A stretch of 13,435 nt of DNA from Candidatus Helarchaeota archaeon. GTDB taxonomy: Archaea; Asgardarchaeota; Lokiarchaeia; Helarchaeales; JABXJV01. The translations under genes and the position numbers were made by a program. Where the stretch lies: the NCBI GenBank assembly GCA_013375355.1, contig JABXJV010000110.1:1-13435 (forward strand). The letters are read 5' to 3'. Positions 6,455 through 13,435 of this stretch are shown piece after piece. The notes under the pieces are model-generated. The model was given only the letters and a program-made list of their open reading frames with translations. It had not been told where the DNA came from and searched no databases. Position 1 is the first letter of the stretch; every line of letters starts with the position of its first letter.

Positions 6455-8119
6455 TCAATACCTATCGAAAATATTTAGTGGAACTGGTCCTAATTTACTT
6501 TTTTCATCGGATTTATCATTATTTCGCCTTGAATTTTCTTCGATTCTTAAATTATTATTAATTTGAGACAGATTTTCTTCGATTCTTAAATTGTTATCAA
6601 ATGGCCTTAGAGTTTCATTAAAACTCGAATTATTAAGTTCTCTTTGAATCTGTTCAATTCTTTTCCTTATTGAAAATAGTTCAGATTGTAAATGGCGAAA
6701 TTGTCTTATATATTCTTCAGAAGAAATTATACCTTGATTAAACTTATCTTCTAAATTTTGAAGAGTATTTTTTAATGAAAACTCTTCCCCTTGAATCTTA
6801 TGTAAAAATCTCTCAAGATCATTGTTAGGACGTTCATTATATTCATTTCTTTCAAAAGGATTAAGTTGAACGCCAAATGAGGTAATGCCAATTTGATTTG
6901 GTTTTGATATTTGGTAACTACTCGACTTTAAGCTTAATAATGAAGTAATTATTAATTCAATTTTTTGCTTTAAATCCAATAAATTCAAATCTACAGGTTC
7001 CAGAATTTCCGTGGGTATTTCACCCTCCACTCGATATTTCTCAAAATTAATTGAAATAGAGAAATAATTTATTATGGCTCGCATTACTTTTTTTGGAGCA
7101 GAATACTTAATATTACCCTCTTCTAATGAAAATTTCAACTTTTTAAATATTCTGCCAATTAGTTCTACCTTTTCAAATCCTTCTAAGAAGAAGTCAAATA
7201 GATGTATGTATTTTCTGAAGATTAATCCCTTCCTTCGAAGAAAAATCATACGACGGTCGGTTAAAAATAAAATACCTTTACCTTTCTTTAAATCTTGAAA
7301 TGAACATTTTCTAAACTTGATTTTTTTGAATGCACAAATAGGCAATTCTCCAGGTAGGATTTCTAATAGCTGTTCATATTCATCATATATTTTTTTATAA
7401 TAAGACACAGCCTTCATTTTTCTCGCAGCTAATATTAAAAATTTGTTTGAGTTCTCAATTATTTCATCAATAAACGTTCTGAAATTTTTGATAATTTCTT
7501 TAATTTGACTTATAGATGCCTCAAGTAAAAAGAATTTATCAGGAGTCCATGTGGAAGGTTCTAAAAATTTCTTTAGAGGAACTTTGAGAATTTTATAATC
7601 TTGTTCAATCCTAAATATAATTTGATTTTTCATAATAGGAATAGATCTTATCAAATTTAATATAATCGACTCAATTTTAGGATCATGGAAAAATCCACTC
7701 GTTCTGAGATCAATTAATTTTGTTCTAACGCGGTTCAACTTTATCAGAAAAGTATATAATTCTCTATAACCGTCCCTGAACCTATAAATTAATTTACGAG
7801 AAGTTACAATTAGATTACGTTTTTTTTCAGCAATAGTTGAAATATTACTTTGATTACAACCTGGACAAAGTTTGATCCTTTTTTGACCTATAACAAATTT
7901 GTTAGATTTGCATCTGTGACATTTATATTTTTGTTCGGATACTAGATCATTATTTTGGATTTTTGCGATAGTTACTCCGCATGTTGCGCAAAATACTAAG
8001 TTATTCATTTCTTCTCTTTTACACTTACTGCAAAAAACCACATTACATTTGTTACAATAGTAAATAGGATTTGAATTTCCACAAAAATTGCATGTTACTG
8101 CTGATTCATTATTAGACAA
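6455..8119 (-). CDS. Zinc-ribbon protein with PH/GRAM-like domain and SHOCT-like C-terminus
   Basis: A 554-residue cytosolic protein, not recognised as a named family. The N-terminus has six CxxC pairs: C10/C13, C22/C25, C30/C33, C44/C47, C67/C70 and C85/C88, consistent with a B-box or double zinc-ribbon module plus a third ribbon. Residues about 105-250 are helical and basic. Residues about 255-355 resemble a PH/GRAM-type fold, with the typical strand pair GILFLTDRRMIFL (282-294). Residues about 455-480 (LEDKFNQGIISSEEYIRQF) match the short SHOCT-like helix-turn-helix pattern, followed by a coiled coil and a low-complexity Asn/Glu tail with a duplicated NNLRIEEN. The start is TTG at 8119, decided by GAGGTG (minus strand, 8125-8130) 5 nt upstream. 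A lipid- or protein-binding scaffold role is inferred only from the PH-like domain. Confidence 0.72.
   Translation of the reverse strand: MSNNESAVTCNFCGNSNPIYYCNKCNVVFCSKCKREEMNNLVFCATCGVTIAKIQNNDLVSEQKYKCHRCKSNKFVIGQKRIKLCPGCNQSNISTIAEKKRNLIVTSRKLIYRFRDGYRELYTFLIKLNRVRTKLIDLRTSGFFHDPKIESIILNLIRSIPIMKNQIIFRIEQDYKILKVPLKKFLEPSTWTPDKFFLLEASISQIKEIIKNFRTFIDEIIENSNKFLILAARKMKAVSYYKKIYDEYEQLLEILPGELPICAFKKIKFRKCSFQDLKKGKGILFLTDRRMIFLRRKGLIFRKYIHLFDFFLEGFEKVELIGRIFKKLKFSLEEGNIKYSAPKKVMRAIINYFSISINFEKYRVEGEIPTEILEPVDLNLLDLKQKIELIITSLLSLKSSSYQISKPNQIGITSFGVQLNPFERNEYNERPNNDLERFLHKIQGEEFSLKNTLQNLEDKFNQGIISSEEYIRQFRHLQSELFSIRKRIEQIQRELNNSSFNETLRPFDNNLRIEENLSQINNNLRIEENSRRNNDKSDEKSKLGPVPLNIFDRY
6533..6592. 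repeat. 21-bp direct repeat with 39-bp period inside the zinc-ribbon gene
   Basis: The 21-mer at 6533-6553 recurs exactly at 6572-6592, 39 bp (13 codons) apart. It encodes the duplicated NNLRIEEN segment in the disordered C-terminal tail, consistent with a recent in-frame tandem duplication. Confidence 0.75.
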
Positions 8120-8124
8120 TTAGG

Positions 8125-8130
8125 CACCTC
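8125..8130 (-). promoter_or_regulatory. Shine-Dalgarno site GAGGTG that fixes a TTG start
   Basis: On the - strand GAGGTG ends 5 nt before the TTG at 8119-8117. This is one of the strongest ribosome binding sites in the window and supports TTG as the start of the zinc-ribbon gene. Confidence 0.6.
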
Positions 8131-8322
8131 ATGAAGTGTACTTATTAAATAAGAGTAGTTAAGAAATCATTAAAAAAAATGAGTAATATCTGTATGTTAT
8201 CGTAAAATATTAGTGAATTATATTTACCACTGTAGATGATAAGGTTCCGATTTAAGCTTTCTTTAATTATTTTAGATACAATGGAAATCAATATATTAAT
8301 TTTTATTTCAAACTGTTAAATC
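8131..8322. other. Intergenic region between two - strand genes
   Basis: This gap of under 200 bp holds no gene that I can support. It should contain the end of the 9405-8323 transcript and the promoter of the zinc-ribbon gene. CTTATTAAATAAG (8141-8153) is AT-rich with mirror arms, but lies too close to the Shine-Dalgarno site to be the TATA box of a leadered transcript, so the promoter is not assigned. Confidence 0.3.
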
Positions 8323-9405
8323 TCATTTTATATATCTTTTTTTATAAGTTACATGCTTTCCCATATCACCTAGCATTTTTTTAATTTCTTTAATAGGAGT
8401 ACCAATTCTATTTGATATTTCTAAAAGAGACAATTCACCATTACAGGTATTTTCCAAGGAATAACATAAAGCAAGGCTTTGATTTTGATAATTTTCTAAA
8501 AATTTATCATCTAATTTTATTATTTGTGGATATAGTTCTACTTTCTCTAAATATCCTTGTGAGAAATAAAATGAAATTATTCGTTTAATATCACTAATTG
8601 ATAGATTTTGAAATTCTTCCGAAATTTCATAAACGGTTTTAAAGCCATCTATGGCCTTTAAAACTTCAAATTCTATCGATCTTTTTTCAGAATTTGTTAT
8701 TTCTTCCTTTTCATGATTAAAAACTTTAGTTCTTATAAAACGAAATAAATCTATCTTTGGTTCATAAATATCATTGTCAAAAACCTTTTCACTTAAGGTT
8801 ATTGTTTCATTCCATAATAAAGTTGAAATCGTTTTTTTTATTTCCGTTATATCTTTTCCCATTTTTTGCGAAATTTCTTTAATATCATTTTGTCCATTAA
8901 TATATTTAATAAGTTCAAATTCATTTCTTTTTAATTCAACTCTTTCTTTGTATTTCATTCGCAATTTTGGAATTTGAAATGAAAAAATTCCCATTTTTCT
9001 GTAAATTCTTTCAACTTCATCTTTAAAGGAAACAAATATAGAAATATCACCATTGAATTTCATAAGTTCCTCTCTATATTTCAGAAGGAACTCATTCATA
9101 GTTTCATCAAGGAATTTTTTCATATCTTCATCAATGTCTTTCTTCCAAACAATTAAAGCCCCAATCAATGGAGGCTTATATGAAATCATAATTTCAAAAT
9201 TTTCATTTATTGGGATGGAGGATAATCGCCCATATTCTTCAGAATAACCAAATTGTTTATTGAGTTCCCTAGAAAATGTAGAAATTGCACTAATAAAACC
9301 AGTAATAAGAAATTCCTCGAATTTTATCATAAATCCTTTTAATTTATGAGAAAATAAACATAAACCTGAAGCTTTAAGAATATACAAAAAATAGGGTTTA
9401 TTCAA
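8323..9405 (-). CDS. Longin/Roadblock-like domain with three winged-helix-like repeats
   Basis: A 360-residue soluble protein. Residues 5-140 form an alpha-beta sensor domain of longin/Roadblock type: FLYILKASGLCLFS opening strands, the ITGFISAISTFSREL helix (34-48), a beta pair around IGALIVWKKD, and a long closing helix. It resembles residues 350-472 of the 324-1748 product. Three winged-helix-like repeats follow at about 160-207 (LIKYINGQNDIKEISQKMG), 245-293 (VLKAIDGFKTVYEISEEF) and 308-360 (ELSLLEISNRIGTPIKEI), each with the hydrophobic-x2-Ile-Ser pattern. The gene starts at TTG 9405, 14 nt after the GTPase stop, with GGAAGAG just upstream; an in-frame TAG before it rules out an earlier start. 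Cotranscription with the Roadblock-GTPase suggests it is that GTPase's regulator, partner or effector. Whether the repeats bind DNA or protein cannot be read from the sequence. Confidence 0.72.
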   Translation of the reverse strand: MNKPYFLYILKASGLCLFSHKLKGFMIKFEEFLITGFISAISTFSRELNKQFGYSEEYGRLSSIPINENFEIMISYKPPLIGALIVWKKDIDEDMKKFLDETMNEFLLKYREELMKFNGDISIFVSFKDEVERIYRKMGIFSFQIPKLRMKYKERVELKRNEFELIKYINGQNDIKEISQKMGKDITEIKKTISTLLWNETITLSEKVFDNDIYEPKIDLFRFIRTKVFNHEKEEITNSEKRSIEFEVLKAIDGFKTVYEISEEFQNLSISDIKRIISFYFSQGYLEKVELYPQIIKLDDKFLENYQNQSLALCYSLENTCNGELSLLEISNRIGTPIKEIKKMLGDMGKHVTYKKRYIK

Positions 9406-9419
9406 TTTCTCTTCCTACA

Positions 9420-10322
9420 TTAATCAGAAGATGCCAATTTTCTTCTTTCAATAATTTTTTCTCCTAAGTAATAAAATAGGTCATTGACATTGCGTCCACT
9501 TTTCGCCGAAGTTTCGTAAAAAAAGACACCTAATTCTTTTGCTTTTCTCTCTCCTTTTTCTTTAGAAACAACTCTTTCGCTTTCCAAATCTATTTTATTT
9601 CCAACCAATATAAAAATGCTATTTCTCGTACCATATTGTTTTATTTCTTCTACCCAATCATTAACCCGTTCAAAACTTTCTAAATGTGTTGTATCATAAA
9701 TAACGAAAAATCCTTCAGTATTTGGATAATATGACCTTCGAAGTTTTTTAAAAGATGCTTGTCCCGATATATCCCATGCAGTAAAAATAAGATTAATATT
9801 AGAATTATATTGATAGGAGTGTTTTATTACATCAACACCCAAAGTTGGTCTATATACTGATTCAAATCTACCCTTAGCAAATTTGACTACTAAAGAGGTT
9901 TTCCCAACTCTAGGTTCTCCTACTATAACAACTTTAAAAACACATTTCTTTATCGGTTTAGGCTCTTCTTTTTCAACTGCAGCTGAAACTTCGTGAATCT
10001 TTTCAAGTTCTAGTGAGGTTGGCTCACCTTTTAATATTTTTGCGATTTTATCTGCTACAATTCGGGCATATTTTATTATTGTATCTGTACCCGCATCTTT
10101 ATCTACAACAGTTAGCAATAAATATTCAGGACCTGCTTCGTTAAAAATGAATTTTTGCTTTTCCATCTCCAAAGTCAGATTTTTAAAATAGCCGGAATCT
10201 GCTTCTTGTTTTATTCTTTCTGAAAGGGTTTGCATATGTGCAGTCAATGCGCTCATTACTAAGTCTTCTAAATCTGACTTTAAAGTAGAGGCGAATACTA
10301 ACCCATCATTATCTACAACCAC
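9420..10322 (-). CDS. Roadblock/LC7 domain fused to a Rab-like small GTPase
   Basis: Residues about 1-100 (as numbered from the GTG) are a Roadblock/LC7 domain (VVDNDGLVFAST, long helix, LLLTVVDKDAGTD, closing helix), linked by a Glu/Lys-rich stretch to a Ras-superfamily GTPase (about 127-295). All G motifs are present: GEPRVGKTS (135-143), switch I Thr in PTLG (159-162), WDISGQ (183-188, with the catalytic-position Gln), NKID (242-245) and ETSAK (270-274). There is no C-terminal Cys for prenylation. Residue 137, matching Ras Gly12, is Pro. The fusion joins a GTPase to a domain type that in other systems acts as GTPase platform or activator (MglB, Ragulator), so self- or partner-regulation is plausible. 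The coordinates use GTG 10322, but the frame stays open upstream and encodes the missing first Roadblock helix, so the true start is earlier. It is the first gene of the operon with 8323-9405. Confidence 0.85.
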   Translation of the reverse strand: MVVDNDGLVFASTLKSDLEDLVMSALTAHMQTLSERIKQEADSGYFKNLTLEMEKQKFIFNEAGPEYLLLTVVDKDAGTDTIIKYARIVADKIAKILKGEPTSLELEKIHEVSAAVEKEEPKPIKKCVFKVVIVGEPRVGKTSLVVKFAKGRFESVYRPTLGVDVIKHSYQYNSNINLIFTAWDISGQASFKKLRRSYYPNTEGFFVIYDTTHLESFERVNDWVEEIKQYGTRNSIFILVGNKIDLESERVVSKEKGERKAKELGVFFYETSAKSGRNVNDLFYYLGEKIIERRKLASSD

Positions 10323-10436
10323 AGTTGCTCTTATATCATCGATTATATTAAGATAATTTTTGAGTAACTTATTTATATCTTCGGGTCTTATTAAATCTGG
10401 CAGTGGAAATCCCTCTATATATTCACTTCTAATAAT
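10323..10436 (-). other. Probable N-terminal extension of the Roadblock-GTPase gene
   Basis: Upstream of GTG 10322 the same - strand frame is open to a TAA at 10470-10472. The part just upstream reads DINKLLKNYLNIIDDIRAT and runs directly into VVVDNDG, matching the amphipathic first helix expected of a Roadblock domain. No ATG, GTG or TTG occurs there. The candidates are CTG 10403 (preceded by GAGG, 8 nt spacing) and ATT 10436 or 10433 (near the predicted transcription start). Either the start is non-canonical or a sequence error hides a start codon. Confidence 0.6.
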
Positions 10437-10456
10437 CGATAAAGAATTTTTGTAGA

Positions 10457-10468
10457 ACTTATAAAGTT
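10457..10468 (-). promoter_or_regulatory. TATA box of the Roadblock-GTPase operon
   Basis: On the - strand AACTTTATAAGT has the form of an archaeal TATA box. Initiation 25-27 nt downstream would fall near 10436, just inside the open frame that extends the GTPase, so the message would be nearly leaderless or have a leader of about 30 nt if CTG 10403 is used. Confidence 0.45.
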
Positions 10469-10529
10469 TTTAATCTGAATTAAAATTTAAAGTTAAAACT
10501 ATATATTAGTATTGATAAGATATTATAAG

Positions 10530-10629
10530 ATTTATAAATAATTTAATTGATGTGATTAAAAATTTGATATTAGGGATAATCTTCCCAAATTCCTTTAAAA
10601 ATGTCGATATTACAAAACTTTATTAAGGA
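10530..10629 (+). promoter_or_regulatory. Candidate promoter and ribosome site of the surface-protein gene
   Basis: A TATA-like TTTATAAATA (10531-10540) predicts + strand transcription start near 10560 and a leader of about 80 nt. AAGGA at 10625-10629 lies 9 nt before the ATG at 10639 and sets that start. The region is shared with the divergent GTPase promoter (10457-10468), so the two genes could be coregulated. Confidence 0.4.
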
Positions 10630-10638
10630 ATGAAATAT

Positions 10639-13435
10639 ATGCCATCAAAAAGATCTAAATCACTGTTTTTAACATTATTATTTCTCTCATTAATGATATT
10701 CATCAATTTAAATTTCTATAATTTTTCGGATAAAAATAATTCATATTCTAAATTAATGTCTAATCAATCTGAATCTAATATTGACTTTCCTATTATTTCT
10801 ATTCAATCTAATTCGGATGAATATTCTGGAGTAGGAATACATCAAAATGTAACTGAGTTTGGGCAAGGAGTTTTTCAGGAATATAATATTAACGTTTCAA
10901 AACCTGAAAATGCATCCATTATTGTTCCAGAGAATTGGGATGCTAATGATATTTTATTTACTATAACTAATATATTAGAATATGATAAATTATGGATGAA
11001 TAAAACTTTCGATTATGGTTATGATGATACCTACTGGACTAATTATACTGGTAGTCCAAACGCATCACTTGTGGTTTTTGATTGGTATAATGAAACTTTA
11101 GATTCAAATGATTCTCTATATTTAAAATTCATTGCAAATTCCACAAATGATTGGCAAGGTGTGGATTCATATTGGAATTATACGTTTAATTTCGATAGAA
11201 ATGAAATTCCATTTAAAGATTGGATTATTGATTTCAATTATAGATTAATAACTAATGATACCACTTGGATTACTCTTAGTGAAGCACCAGGTGGTACTTC
11301 ACTTTATTGCAGAATTGTTGTAAATGGATTAGCGCAAGAATTTAAATTGAGGAGATTGAGGAATGATATAGCCAATGATACATGGTATTCGGATACAATT
11401 GACCCTTTCAATCCAGAACTTTATGATTATGATCCACCGGGTAATATTAGTGTGAGTTTTGGTGTTTCATGGGGTAATCAGCCTTTTACTCCGACGGCTA
11501 ATATAACAATTTATTTTGATAATATTACATTAAAACTTCCAAGTATTCCAAGACCATCTCAAATTGAGCTTAATTTAACTGATATTGAGCATGGAACAAC
11601 AGTAGGCATTTCAGATTTAGGCCTTCCTGGTTTAGGTACAACTTCTTTTAATGATAGTTGGTTGGGAACTGCAGGAGGTACTGAGTATAACTTTTCATTT
11701 TCCTCTAATTCGACAGGTTTGATTTATGTCGACACTGATATCTTTGTTAATGCGACATCATCTACTTATACAACCACAGAGCTTGGATTACAGGGAAGTG
11801 AATTTACAGTAATAAATGGAACAAAAGCAGAGTGGACATTGTATTTTGGGGTTTCTATTCCTGGAACTTATCAAACAGATTACTACTTTAATGTTTCGAA
11901 GCCTGTGAATTGGAATGTAACTCAAGTGATTGATCCTTACGGTAGTGACAAAATTAATAATGTTTTACAGACTTCAGGTCCTGGAAATTCTACTTTAATT
12001 ATCCCAAAGAGTATTGCCATCAATGGTAGATGGAAGTTTATAGCTGAAGCTCCTAATTATGTGTTAAACGCAACAATTTGGAAATGGGCCTTTGCCACTT
12101 GGGAAAAAAATACCAGCTTTGAAATTTCCGATATTATAAAAATTAACGCAACTATCGATAGTCAATTAATCCCTGATCTAACCCAGACAAATGCTTCATT
12201 ATTAATTCTTTATCCAAATGGCACTATATGGGATCAAGCATCCCAAAATAAATCGCCAGATTCTTCTGGATATGTTGAGTTTGATAATTTTACATTAGGA
12301 CCTAAAAATGCAAGTGCAGGTAAATATACAGCTAATATTCGTTGGAATGATGGAAATGCAGCCCAAGTCGGCTTATTCGTATTAAATTTCGATGTAACTC
12401 ACAATACAACTTTAGATCGGGCTGAGGATCAAGATGCATTAGTTACTCCTATTTTTACTGGAGATACAGTGCTTATTAAAGTAAATTATACCGACATAGA
12501 TGAAGAAGAAGGTATTATTGGGGCAACTTTAAATTATACAATTGATAATGCGACTGAAATTAAAGGTTTTATGACTTATTATGGGGGTGGGGTTTATATC
12601 GCAGAAATTGATACTACTGGTTGGCAATATGGATTATATAATTTATCGGTTTCTGCAAATAAGACATATTTTATACCACAATACAGAGATAAATTAATTC
12701 AGCTTGAAGTTACGCAAACTACTATTTTTACATCTCCACAAATCGGTGGTCTGTTCGTTCCTTGGGGAACAAATGTAACAATAGACGCATATTATAATGA
12801 TTCTTTAAATCAAGGAATTTCGAATGCAACTGTAAAATGTGATTGGAACTCGGGTTATTATACAATTCAAGAGATGGGGTCAGGACATTACCAAATAATT
12901 TTAAATACAACAATTAAGCCGATAGGAATTTATCCATTAAAAATAAACGCAAGTAAAACTGGACATGTCAATCAAGAAATTTTTATATCTATAAATATCC
13001 GCAATATATACACAAATCTCACCTTCATTCAACCCAGTCCAGTAGGAATAGATAGAAATGTTACTGTTCAACTTGAGTATGGAGATATCGATAACGGTAC
13101 ATTAATATCAAATGCAAATATTACGGTTAGCTCTGAACTGGGTGCTCAATATTGGCCTTTAAATAATTTCTCTTACAAAGAGGTTTCTCCATCTGGAACT
13201 TATAATCTTACCTTTAATACTTCCATTTTTGGTGGTGGAGGTACATATGTAATTTATATTACCGCAAATAAGACAAATTATGCAAATGCAACAACCCCTG
13301 TTAGCATCTTTGTTGGCGATAGAAGTACAACCCTAACCTCTCCTCAGATTGGTGGTCTATTCGTTCCTTCGGGAAGAAATGTAACTATAGATGTTTATTA
13401 TAATGAATCACTTGGACCAGGGATTTCGGGAGCAA
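10639..13435 (+). CDS. Large secreted, sequon-rich surface protein with Ig-like repeats (3' truncated)
   Basis: The frame from ATG 10639 stays open to the window edge (932 codons, no stop), so the gene is cut off. The N-terminus is basic and then hydrophobic (KRSKSLFLTLLFLSLMIFI), a signal peptide or signal anchor. The rest is beta-rich, low in Cys and Lys, and full of Asn, Thr, Ser and Tyr. I counted about 57 Asn-X-Ser/Thr sequons by hand, roughly one per 16 residues, which fits a heavily N-glycosylated extracellular protein. From about residue 610 the sequence falls into Ig-like units of about 100 residues; a segment starting SPQIGGLFVP recurs 202 residues apart. It is probably an S-layer, adhesin or other cell-surface protein; no specific family is recognised. 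It is divergent from the GTPase operon and is a natural substrate candidate for the N-glycosylation genes nearby. Confidence 0.85.
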   Translation, partial: MPSKRSKSLFLTLLFLSLMIFINLNFYNFSDKNNSYSKLMSNQSESNIDFPIISIQSNSDEYSGVGIHQNVTEFGQGVFQEYNINVSKPENASIIVPENWDANDILFTITNILEYDKLWMNKTFDYGYDDTYWTNYTGSPNASLVVFDWYNETLDSNDSLYLKFIANSTNDWQGVDSYWNYTFNFDRNEIPFKDWIIDFNYRLITNDTTWITLSEAPGGTSLYCRIVVNGLAQEFKLRRLRNDIANDTWYSDTIDPFNPELYDYDPPGNISVSFGVSWGNQPFTPTANITIYFDNITLKLPSIPRPSQIELNLTDIEHGTTVGISDLGLPGLGTTSFNDSWLGTAGGTEYNFSFSSNSTGLIYVDTDIFVNATSSTYTTTELGLQGSEFTVINGTKAEWTLYFGVSIPGTYQTDYYFNVSKPVNWNVTQVIDPYGSDKINNVLQTSGPGNSTLIIPKSIAINGRWKFIAEAPNYVLNATIWKWAFATWEKNTSFEISDIIKINATIDSQLIPDLTQTNASLLILYPNGTIWDQASQNKSPDSSGYVEFDNFTLGPKNASAGKYTANIRWNDGNAAQVGLFVLNFDVTHNTTLDRAEDQDALVTPIFTGDTVLIKVNYTDIDEEEGIIGATLNYTIDNATEIKGFMTYYGGGVYIAEIDTTGWQYGLYNLSVSANKTYFIPQYRDKLIQLEVTQTTIFTSPQIGGLFVPWGTNVTIDAYYNDSLNQGISNATVKCDWNSGYYTIQEMGSGHYQIILNTTIKPIGIYPLKINASKTGHVNQEIFISINIRNIYTNLTFIQPSPVGIDRNVTVQLEYGDIDNGTLISNANITVSSELGAQYWPLNNFSYKEVSPSGTYNLTFNTSIFGGGGTYVIYITANKTNYANATTPVSIFVGDRSTTLTSPQIGGLFVPSGRNVTIDVYYNESLGPGISGA
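12721..12829 (+). repeat. Ig-like repeat, copy 1
   Basis: This segment encodes TSPQIGGLFVPWGTNVTID and following residues. It matches the copy 606 bp downstream at 27 of 36 residues by hand alignment, with synonymous differences at many codons, so the duplication is not recent. Confidence 0.75.
13327..13435 (+). repeat. Ig-like repeat, copy 2 (runs off the window)
   Basis: This segment encodes TSPQIGGLFVPSGRNVTID and following residues, 606 bp (202 codons) after copy 1. The period spans two Ig-like units, which suggests an A-B-A-B domain array continuing past the window edge. Confidence 0.75.

Noticed and set aside
9417..9419. ATG on the - strand right after the GTPase stop
   Set aside because: It is followed immediately by TAG, so it cannot start the longin-like gene; TTG 9405 with GGAAGAG does.
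12728..12913. 61-codon - strand open frame
   Set aside because: Antisense to the surface protein, whose continuous frame and repeats explain the region.
1..13435. CRISPR arrays, tRNA or rRNA genes, insertion sequences
   Set aside because: No regularly spaced repeats, cloverleaf-like segments, transposase motifs or terminal inverted repeats were found on reading both strands.

Overview
The window is AT-rich, densely coding archaeal DNA with archaeal signals: TATA-like boxes, oligo-T terminators, GAGG-type ribosome sites and TTG/GTG starts. Its gene set is that of an Asgard archaeon, most likely of the Lokiarchaeia type. It holds a ribophorin-I-like oligosaccharyltransferase subunit, an Alg7-like GlcNAc-1-phosphate transferase, a Roadblock domain fused to a Rab-like GTPase, and two proteins that appear to share a longin/Roadblock-like sensor domain with winged helices. 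The lineage is inferred from gene content and composition only; no rRNA, tRNA or IS element was seen.

Layout. The end of an unknown gene (1-81) is followed by an oligo-T terminator. Next is a three-part regulator-like protein (324-1748, winged helices, beta-sandwich, longin-like). A + strand operon follows (2044-4457): Alg7/AglH-like membrane transferase, a 91-residue two-helix membrane protein, and a DUF354 GT-B-fold protein. It converges, with an 11-bp overlap, on a - strand gene (4447-6234) whose product has the full layout of ribophorin I. A - strand zinc-ribbon/PH-like/SHOCT-like protein follows (6455-8119). Then comes a - strand pair: Roadblock-Rab GTPase (9420-10322, truly starting further upstream) and, 14 bp downstream, a longin-like plus triple winged-helix protein (8323-9405). 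Divergent from these, a very large secreted protein starts at 10639 and runs off the right edge. It is open for 932 codons and has about 57 N-glycosylation sequons by hand count.

How the genes may work together. The Alg7-like enzyme would start a lipid-linked oligosaccharide at the membrane, and the DUF354 protein is a candidate for adding the next sugar. The ribophorin-I-like protein would act with an STT3 catalytic subunit encoded elsewhere to transfer glycan to exported proteins, of which the sequon-rich surface protein is an obvious candidate. The Roadblock-GTPase and its longin/winged-helix partner look like a two-gene small-GTPase signalling module. A second protein with the same sensor domain sits at the left of the window. 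These links are inference from domain content and gene order.

Main annotation caveats: the GTPase gene has no ATG/GTG/TTG upstream of an internal GTG that would cut off the first Roadblock helix, so its real start is probably non-canonical. The surface protein and the first gene are truncated by the window.
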